Shown: in pieces, positions 1-4,030 of the stretch
Numbering within the stretch: the stretch's first letter is position 1
How the letters are laid out: every line of letters starts with the position of its first letter
Assembly (NCBI GenBank): GCA_002422785.1
Contig: DITK01000011.1
Span: forward strand, 1 to 7,318
DNA: 7,318 nucleotides
Reading direction: 5' to 3'
Source: Francisellaceae bacterium UBA6186
Lineage (GTDB): Bacteria; Pseudomonadota; Gammaproteobacteria; UBA6186; Azoamicaceae
Notes under the pieces: generated by a model
The model's input: the letters and a program-made list of their open reading frames with translations, nothing else
Database searches by the model: none
What the model was told of the DNA's origin: nothing
Program-made: the position numbers and the translations under genes

Positions 1-70
1 CTTCAGGCTTCTGGTAATTTGATAGCAGGCTATCGATTAAATCATTGGGTAGGGCTTTTTGTGTCGTCAT
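1..70 (-). CDS. IS256-family transposase, N-terminal fragment (runs off window)
   Basis: Reading leftwards from the ATG at 70-68, the first 23 codons begin MTTQKALPNDLI and continue DSLLSNYQKPE. The 'ALP(N/D)xLIDSLLSNYxKPEDL' start is characteristic of Mutator-type (IS256) transposases, which carry a DDE catalytic domain further downstream. Only the N-terminal region is visible, so catalytic residues cannot be checked. A GGAA stretch lies shortly upstream of the ATG, and an earlier in-line ATG is closed at once by a stop, which supports this start. The protein would cut and rejoin the ends of its own element. The family call rests on recognising the N-terminal signature and is fairly secure. 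Confidence 0.75.
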   Translation of the reverse strand, partial: MTTQKALPNDLIDSLLSNYQKPE

Positions 71-138
71 TTTTATTCCATTTCTGAAAAACGCAGTTTC
101 CTGCAAAATGACGTTTACACAAAATTATTTACACCCTC
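1..138 (-). mobile_element. IS256-family insertion sequence, 5' end only
   Basis: This is the transposase-proximal end of an insertion sequence that continues past the left edge of the window. The transposase start is at 70. Between it and about position 138 lies a non-coding tip which, read on the minus strand, begins GAGGGTGTAAATAATTTTG and continues into GTGTAAACGTC. That layout is typical of an IS256-group terminal inverted repeat. The exact end is inferred, because the other end and the target-site duplication are outside the window. The element appears to interrupt a leftward gene that starts at 161. Confidence 0.7.
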
Positions 139-161
139 TCATTAGATAAATTTAAACTCAT
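139..161 (-). pseudogene. start of an unknown leftward gene cut off by the IS
   Basis: On the minus strand, GAGGG (173-169) lies 7 nt before the ATG at 161-159, with another ATG at 164-162. The reading frame gives MSLNLSN and then enters the insertion-sequence tip, where it stops after three or four more codons. Its position relative to palindrome A (ATG about 15 nt away, reading outwards) matches that of the 136-residue gene relative to palindrome B. This suggests the first codons of a divergent gene that IS256 insertion destroyed. The evidence is a ribosome binding site plus position; the fragment is too short to name. Confidence 0.35.
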
Positions 162-176
162 CATGTAACCCTCGTA

Positions 177-198
177 AACACTGCGATATTGCAGTGTT
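177..198. promoter_or_regulatory. palindromic operator candidate A
   Basis: AACACTGC-GATATT-GCAGTGTT has 8-bp perfect arms around a 6-bp AT-rich centre, which itself contains the self-complementary ATAT. The size and symmetry suit a dimeric regulator such as a helix-turn-helix repressor. It lies between the interrupted leftward gene start at 161 and the rightward ORF at 295. The identical core occurs again at 1043-1064. That it is an operator is inferred from symmetry, duplication and position. Confidence 0.6.
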
Positions 199-332
199 AC
201 CATTATCTCAAAATACCCTTTTTATAAACACAAACTGTATTTTAAGCTTATTAAACTGTTTATATATTATTGGAAGATTGATGCTTTTTGACTTATGGAC
301 TCAGAAAATATAACAGCTGTAAAAAGTGAGCG
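177..332 (+). repeat. duplicated leader, copy A
   Basis: This 155-bp block aligns without gaps to 1043-1198 (offset 866), with about 16 mismatches, or about 90% identity. It includes the palindrome, an AT-rich promoter-like stretch and the first 12-13 codons of the downstream gene. The first 39 bases are identical in the two copies, while differences gather towards and inside the coding part. Similarity ends at AGTGAGCG/AGTGGGCG, where copy A switches to an integrase tail and copy B continues into the 271-residue gene. Confidence 0.9.
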
Positions 333-477
333 TCGCACCTTCATTACCAAACTAAGCAGCAAGTCAGTGCCACTTAAAGTGCTGATGAAAATGGTGGGGC
401 ATAGAAACTTACAAACGACACAGCGTTATATTGATGTGACTGCTGATATGAAGCGTGCTGCTGTGGAGTTCGTATAA
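295..477 (+). pseudogene. chimeric ORF: duplicated leader peptide fused to a tyrosine recombinase tail
   Basis: This is a 60-codon ORF. Residues 1-12 resemble the start of the 271-residue protein (MDSENITAVKSE against MDTDNTKAVKSG). From R13 on, it is the C-terminal tail of a tyrosine site-specific recombinase: RRTFITKL, then the GH box (G35-H36) and the nucleophile region TTQRYIDV (Y45). In this integrase family the arginine of box II normally sits in HSGRRTF; here the His position is K10 while R13 is kept. The N-terminal DNA-binding domain, first catalytic Arg and catalytic Lys are absent, so it cannot be an active recombinase. The join falls at the shared octamer AGTG(A/G)GCG, suggesting short-homology recombination between the 271-residue gene leader and an integrase gene. 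It has leader A as its promoter and its own terminator, so a small protein could still be made. Confidence 0.8.
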
Positions 478-479
478 AA

Positions 480-520
480 AAAGTGCATAAGTGTGTAAGC
501 ACTTATACACTTTAATTTTT
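480..520 (+). terminator. intrinsic terminator after the integrase tail
   Basis: The arms AAAGTGCATAAGTG (480-493) and CACTTATACACTTT (500-513) pair at 13 of 14 positions around a 6-nt loop, followed by TAATTTTT. An A-run precedes the left arm, so it may also stop leftward transcription coming from the 136-residue gene. It is probably the original terminator of the integrase gene, carried along with its tail. Confidence 0.8.
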
Positions 521-530
521 GAGCAAATAA

Positions 531-554
531 CTATTTTATTTTTTCGTTATTCAT
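531..554 (-). other. seven-codon ORF with a good ribosome binding site, probable gene-start remnant
   Basis: On the minus strand, GGAGATTAAGTT leads into ATG and the codons MNNEKIK, then TAG. This start region closely resembles that of the 136-residue gene: both read GGAGAT, six bases, then ATGAA, two bases and ACG. It lies just downstream of that gene and directly against the terminator of the integrase tail. The simplest reading is the start of a related gene whose body was replaced when the integrase segment joined. A real mini-ORF cannot be excluded. Confidence 0.35.
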
Positions 555-581
555 AACTTAATCTCCAATTAAATTAAGTAC

Positions 582-597
582 TGCTGCTAATGCAGCA
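582..597 (-). terminator. small hairpin downstream of the 136-residue gene
   Basis: TGCTGC-TAAT-GCAGCA forms a perfect 6-bp GC-rich stem with a 4-nt loop, about 19 nt past the stop of the leftward gene. On the minus strand it is followed by an AT-rich stretch but not by a clean run of T. It could act as a weak terminator or as a 3' stabilising stem. Confidence 0.3.
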
Positions 598-615
598 ATA
601 AAGTTAGATACGTTA

Positions 616-1026
616 TTAATACGTTAAAGCAAAATTACTCTTTATTTCTTCAACGCTTGTTCCCCTCATTAAACAATCCATTTGTTTTGCAATACGTTTT
701 AACTCTTTATCGCTAATACGTTCACTACTACTAACTAACTCTTTAGCAGTTGTAATAAACTTACCTCTAATCCCTAATTCCAAATTAGCGTAGTTAAAAG
801 CTACGTTAGCTTCTGCGTATAACGCTGCATCCTTCCAAAAAGAACCACTGCTTCTTTGTGTCATTAACCAAATCAGTCCAAATGTCGCACCCAATTCAAC
901 GTGTGGGTCATCACATTGTGGCAAGTAATTTTTATTAACAAATTCCGTTGTTGCTTGCTTATATGTTGCTAAAGCACTTTGCTTTTTAACACTACTTAAC
1001 TCATAAGCTTGTTTAACGTAGTTCAT
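616..1026 (-). CDS. unrecognised 136-residue protein
   Basis: I do not recognise this protein. The start at 1026 (MNYVKQAYELSS) is chosen because GGAG (1038-1035) lies 8 nt upstream. An ATG at 1032 is only 2 nt from it, and a GTG at 1047 lies inside palindrome B. The protein looks soluble and largely alpha-helical. It has a charged N-terminal third, a central segment rich in Ala, aromatic and hydrophobic residues (about residues 45-85, including GSFWKDAALYAEANVAFNYA), and a basic C-terminal third (ELKRIAKQMDCLMRG). Two cysteines lie far apart, and there is no signal peptide or clear membrane span. It is divergent from the 271-residue gene, with the palindrome 16 nt from its ATG, so the palindrome could control both directions. 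Genes in this arrangement sometimes encode the regulator that binds the site between them. I see no confident helix-turn-helix, so that role is only a hypothesis. Confidence 0.7.
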   Translation of the reverse strand: MNYVKQAYELSSVKKQSALATYKQATTEFVNKNYLPQCDDPHVELGATFGLIWLMTQRSSGSFWKDAALYAEANVAFNYANLELGIRGKFITTAKELVSSSERISDKELKRIAKQMDCLMRGTSVEEIKSNFALTY

Positions 1027-1041
1027 AATCATATCTCCATT

Positions 1042-1065
1042 TAACACTGCGATATTGCAGTGTTA
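1042..1065. promoter_or_regulatory. palindromic operator candidate B
   Basis: TAACACTGC-GATATT-GCAGTGTTA has 9-bp perfect arms, one pair longer than copy A. It lies between the divergent 136-residue gene (start 1026) and the 271-residue gene (start 1161). On the minus strand a TTGAGA element (1077-1072), 16-17 nt from the palindrome's central ATAT, would place a leftward -10 region inside the palindrome. A bound protein would then block the leftward gene directly. Promoter assignment is weak; the palindrome itself is plain. Confidence 0.65.
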
Positions 1066-1198
1066 CCATTATCTCAAAATACTCTTTATATAAACACAAA
1101 CTGTATTTTAAGATAATTAAACTGTTTACATATTATTGGGAAATTGGTACTCTTTGACTTATGGACACAGACAATACAAAAGCCGTAAAAAGTGGGCG
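1043..1198 (+). repeat. duplicated leader, copy B
   Basis: This is the partner of 177-332, without gaps. Here the leader continues into a full-length gene, so copy B is probably the original arrangement and copy A the rearranged one. Homologous recombination between the copies would delete 866 bp, removing the integrase tail and the 136-residue gene. Confidence 0.9.
1108..1136 (+). promoter_or_regulatory. possible promoter for the 271-residue gene and restriction-modification operon
   Basis: TTAAGA (1108-1113) and TATTAT (1131-1136) are 17 bp apart, each matching four or more of the six consensus bases of a sigma-70 promoter. The leader is otherwise so AT-rich that other pairings are possible, for example around 1086-1095. 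No strong ribosome binding site precedes the ATG at 1161. The interval is conserved in leader A, with small changes in the -35 position. Confidence 0.35.
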
Positions 1199-1976
1199 GC
1201 TGTACTTTTCCACACGCAGCTACCCAACGTTTGGCAGACGTAAAGACTACAGCGACGAAAATCCACCCGTCACAGTCACTGATAGCCCATACTTTTGGTG
1301 GTTTATGTACTTACGCTTAAATGCAGCTTACAAAGCAACGTGCGCTGCTAATGGTGTGGGTGATTGCGCTGCGCTATATGCTGACTTTGGAGACATATAC
1401 ACAGTCAACTTTAAACAGTGGTGGCAAACACACGCTGATTTGTTTGCGGAACCACAAAAGAATTACACAATGAAAATAGCAAAGAGCAGTGCAGATATAG
1501 CGCCATTTGACGACGATACTGTGCTGAATTTAGTCGTACCGTTAAATTGGTCACAAAGAACGCTAAAGAAACGCTTTAGCGAACTTGTGCTTAAATTAAT
1601 TGAGAAGGGTAAAAGAGGTGTTAGCGTTGATGCTAGCGAAGCGAAATATAAGCTTAGTGGTAAATGGCATATAGAAGCACTTAAAAATTCTTATAAGGTT
1701 TACTTGCTACGTAACGAATTTAATGAAGGTAACGAGTTTGACAGTGTTTTATCAGAAACAGTTAAACGCAAAACAAAGCGTTATGCTGTCAGTTGGGCTG
1801 ATATTGGAATTAGAGCTAAACTGCCAAATGCACTTGGTTTGAAAGAAGGTGTGACAAATAAGCAAGTGAGTGATGAGCGAAAGATTATTACTATTATTAC
1901 GCAGCGTTATTACAAACGTGCTGAACAGTTTATTAATGCAGCTGCTACTAAATCATTCCCACAAGTTGTGATATGA
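1161..1976 (+). CDS. uncharacterised 271-residue mobile-element protein, first gene of the operon
   Basis: Function is unknown. The protein resembles hypothetical proteins on integrative elements and plasmids that share an aromatic-rich signature, here SPYFWWFMYLRLN (about residues 42-54). That signature is followed by LYADFGDIY (about 72-80) and FKQWWQTHADLFAEP (about 84-98). This recognition is from memory of the family pattern. The C-terminal half is basic and helical (LNWSQRTLKKRFSELVLKLI, later SETVKRKTKRYAVSW), compatible with nucleic-acid binding but not proof of it. No catalytic motif, signal peptide or membrane span is visible. The ATG at 1161 has a weak ribosome binding site. It is retained because the first codons are duplicated in leader A and because the next Met lies inside the conserved aromatic block. 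The gene's stop overlaps the next start (ATGA) and it heads the operon ending in mod and res, so it may regulate or accompany the cargo. Confidence 0.8.
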   Translation: MDTDNTKAVKSGRLYFSTRSYPTFGRRKDYSDENPPVTVTDSPYFWWFMYLRLNAAYKATCAANGVGDCAALYADFGDIYTVNFKQWWQTHADLFAEPQKNYTMKIAKSSADIAPFDDDTVLNLVVPLNWSQRTLKKRFSELVLKLIEKGKRGVSVDASEAKYKLSGKWHIEALKNSYKVYLLRNEFNEGNEFDSVLSETVKRKTKRYAVSWADIGIRAKLPNALGLKEGVTNKQVSDERKIITIITQRYYKRAEQFINAAATKSFPQVVI

Positions 1977-2122
1977 AAAGTGCTGACTTAATTTATAAAG
2001 ATAATGTTATTCCACAAAATTCAATTTGCTGCGTGTCATCTTTGCTAATGCACGAATCAAAACAGGAATTAAGACTTAGTTTGATTCAGCAAAGATATAG
2101 AAAAAGATTAAAAAAAGGATGA
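1973..2122 (+). CDS. small 49-residue basic protein between the 271-residue gene and mod
   Basis: This is an open frame of 49 codons. Its ATG overlaps the TGA of the 271-residue gene (ATGA, 1973-1976), a classic sign of translational coupling, and its stop is 6 nt before mod. The protein begins MKSADLIYKDNVIPQNSICC and ends in a strongly basic helix (LSLIQQRYRKRLKKG). It has two adjacent cysteines (19-20) and no signal peptide or membrane span. I do not recognise it. Support comes from the coupling and tight packing. In addition, its codons 12-21 recur at 7288-7318, with one silent change and one Asn-to-Thr change. A short basic C-terminus suggests binding to RNA, DNA or a partner protein, but this is inference. 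Confidence 0.6.
   Translation: MKSADLIYKDNVIPQNSICCVSSLLMHESKQELRLSLIQQRYRKRLKKG
2006..2036 (+). repeat. 31-bp direct repeat, left copy
   Basis: This begins GTTATTCCACAAAATTC and ends TTTGCTGCGTGT. It matches 7288-7318 at 29 of 31 positions and lies inside the 49-codon gene (codons 12-21). The right copy runs into the window edge, so the repeat may be longer. Together the copies bracket the 3' part of the small gene, mod, res and the tRNA remnant. Confidence 0.85.
2038..2096 (+). other. long imperfect stem between the 31-bp repeat and mod
   Basis: The continuous right arm TTTGATTCAGCAAAGAT (2080-2096) pairs completely with a left arm split in two, ATCTTTGCT (2038-2046) and GAATCAAA (2054-2061). 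The split leaves a 7-nt bulge (2047-2053). This gives 17 paired bases. It lies inside the 49-codon gene, starts 2 nt after the 31-bp repeat, and ends 20 nt before the mod ribosome binding site. It could be an RNA element tuning mod/res expression or part of a folded recombination site. Confidence 0.45.
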
Positions 2123-2128
2123 ATTCGA

Positions 2129-4030
2129 ATGAGTTTAATTGAAAAGTTACCCAAAATAATTGAGCAAGGTAGAAAAACTGCTGAGCAGATATTAGAAGGC
2201 TTAGAGACTAAACAAAGAATTAGTTTACAAACACGAGAGCTTGTTTTTCCATCACGTGAAACAACTGAGCTGGACTTGTTCAAAGTAATAAAAAATCAAA
2301 ACGCAGAAATTAGCACGTGGCCAAATAGGCTTGTATACGGTGACAACTTATTAGCTATGTCAGCATTGTTGATTGGGGATGAAACTTGCGAAAGTTTAAG
2401 AGAAAAAGTTGATTTAATTTATATTGATCCTCCTTTCGATTCTAAAGCAGATTATAGAACTAAAATTTCATTACCTAAGCTCGATTTAGAGCAAAGACCA
2501 ACTGTTATTGAGCAATTTGCTTATTCAGATACTTGGAATGATGGGACAGCGTCTTACTTACAGATGATCGTTCCACGTTTGATTTTAATGAAAGAGCTAT
2601 TGAACAACGAAGGTTCAATTTACGTTCATTTAGATTGGCACGTTGGACATTACGTTAAAATTATTTTAGATGAAATTTTTGGTAAAGAGAATTTACGTAG
2701 AGAAATTGTTTGGAATAGAGGCAATCCGTCAGGCGGAAAAGCTGGTGCGAATAATTGGATACATTCGCACGACACAATTTTTTATTACACAAAAAATTCA
2801 GACGCTTATTTTAATAAGCAATATGAACCATACACTGAAGAATATATTAAACAGCGTTTTACTGGTAATGATAATGATGGCTTAGGACCTTATAGGCTAC
2901 AAGGTAGTGGTGTTCAGGTTAGAAAGCAATATTTAAGTGATTCAAAAGGACGTGCTTACACATCAGTTTGGGATTTGCCTGACATTAATGTTATGGCTAA
3001 AGAACGTATGGACTATTCTACTCAAAAGCCTGAAAAGTTATTAGAGCGCATTATTACCTCATCGTGTAAAAAAGGTGGAATAGTTGCTGACTTTTTTGGC
3101 GGGTCAGGCACTACTGCGACAGTAGCAGAAAAACTAGGCAGAAGATGGATAACAAGCGATTTAGGAAAGCCTGCTTGTATGATTATGCGAAAGCGTTTAA
3201 TTGATGTAGATGCTAAGCCATTTTTATATCAAGCCGTTGGTGATTATCAGGTTGAAACTGTTCGAAGCACTTTGGGTAAGCGTTTTGGTATGGGTGAGTT
3301 AGCTAGAATAGTTGTTGAGCTTTATGGAGCTTTGCCCTTGCCACAAGATAACAACCCAAATAAAGACAGAGGCTACATTGGTAAAACATTAGTAATCTGT
3401 GATTCGCCAAATAAAATTACAGGCTTGCCAACACTAAAAAAAGCTCAAGCATTACGCGATCAATTAATGGGCGGTTGGGATAAGGTAGTTATTTTAGGAT
3501 GGAACTTTGCTTCTGATATTGGACATTCTGTCACCCAGTTAGGCGATAGCAGATTGGAAGTTTTAGTTATACCACCTGATTTAATGGATCGTCTGCGTAA
3601 AAAAGGTAGTTTTGAAAAACTTAAAGATAACATTCGTTTTTCAAGTCTTCAATATTTAACAGCTAAAGAACCTAAAGTTAATAAAGGGCAAGGTGAAAAA
3701 GATATTATTGAAATAGAGTTGGAAAATTATGTTTTGTTATCACCTGAAGCAATTAATTTAGATGAAGAAAATCGTAAAAACCTACAAAAATTAATGAACA
3801 ACGATCCTCTTTCATTAGTTGAATATTGGGCAGTTGATCCAAATTATGATGGAGATATTTTTAGATCTGTTTGGCAAGATTACAGAGGTAATACTGAAAA
3901 AGACAATGATCCACTTCATGTTGTTCGTAAAGCAATAATTCAAAGTGAGCCAGTTGAAGGTAAGAGAAGAATTTGTATCAGAGCGGTAGATGTTTTTGGT
4001 TTTGAATCTGAAGTTGAATTTGAGGTGTAA
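2129..4030 (+). CDS. mod: Type III restriction-modification methyltransferase (Mod)
   Basis: Mod transfers a methyl group from S-adenosylmethionine to the amino group of a base, usually adenine, in the asymmetric site recognised by the system. It also supplies target recognition to the Mod-Res restriction complex. The sequence shows NRLVYGDNLLAM (66-77), the catalytic DPPF (100-103), the TQKPEKLLERII block (298-309) and the cofactor-binding DFFGGSGTT (321-329). DPPF before FxGxG is the beta-class order. The region between them, about 185-290, is the probable target-recognition domain. Residues 375-633 are a long C-terminal part, probably the interface with Res. The length of 633 aa is normal for Type III Mod. 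AGGA (2116-2119) lies 9 nt before the ATG, inside the end of the preceding gene. No frameshift, internal stop or simple-sequence repeat is seen. The call as a Type III partner is supported by the overlapping res gene; the target sequence cannot be read from this. Confidence 0.93.
   Translation: MSLIEKLPKIIEQGRKTAEQILEGLETKQRISLQTRELVFPSRETTELDLFKVIKNQNAEISTWPNRLVYGDNLLAMSALLIGDETCESLREKVDLIYIDPPFDSKADYRTKISLPKLDLEQRPTVIEQFAYSDTWNDGTASYLQMIVPRLILMKELLNNEGSIYVHLDWHVGHYVKIILDEIFGKENLRREIVWNRGNPSGGKAGANNWIHSHDTIFYYTKNSDAYFNKQYEPYTEEYIKQRFTGNDNDGLGPYRLQGSGVQVRKQYLSDSKGRAYTSVWDLPDINVMAKERMDYSTQKPEKLLERIITSSCKKGGIVADFFGGSGTTATVAEKLGRRWITSDLGKPACMIMRKRLIDVDAKPFLYQAVGDYQVETVRSTLGKRFGMGELARIVVELYGALPLPQDNNPNKDRGYIGKTLVICDSPNKITGLPTLKKAQALRDQLMGGWDKVVILGWNFASDIGHSVTQLGDSRLEVLVIPPDLMDRLRKKGSFEKLKDNIRFSSLQYLTAKEPKVNKGQGEKDIIEIELENYVLLSPEAINLDEENRKNLQKLMNNDPLSLVEYWAVDPNYDGDIFRSVWQDYRGNTEKDNDPLHVVRKAIIQSEPVEGKRRICIRAVDVFGFESEVEFEV

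Noticed and set aside
295..477. Functional tyrosine recombinase
   Set aside because: Only the last catalytic elements (one Arg, GH, Tyr) remain. The N-terminal domain, first Arg and catalytic Lys are missing and the box II His position is Lys.
557..615. Leftward open stretch ending FIAALAAVLNLIGD before a GGAGAT site
   Set aside because: It looks like a plausible protein end but has a stop just upstream and no ATG, GTG or TTG start. It overlaps the hairpin at 582-597, so I did not call a gene.
2006..2096. Integron attC-type cassette site
   Set aside because: The repeat-plus-bulged-stem layout is reminiscent, but the core RYYYAAC and GTTRRRY sequences are not found in the right places and no integron integrase is present.
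2086..2283. Leftward ORF of 65 codons over the start of mod
   Set aside because: It lies antisense to the small gene and mod, has low-complexity hydrophobic content and no ribosome binding site, and the rightward genes have strong family evidence.
2670..2885. Rightward ORF of 71 codons inside mod
   Set aside because: It is another frame of mod, whose own frame carries conserved methyltransferase sequence throughout.
2129..4030. Phase-variable repeat tract in mod
   Set aside because: No tandem tetra- or pentanucleotide run or long homopolymer is present in or just before the gene beyond ordinary A-rich stretches.
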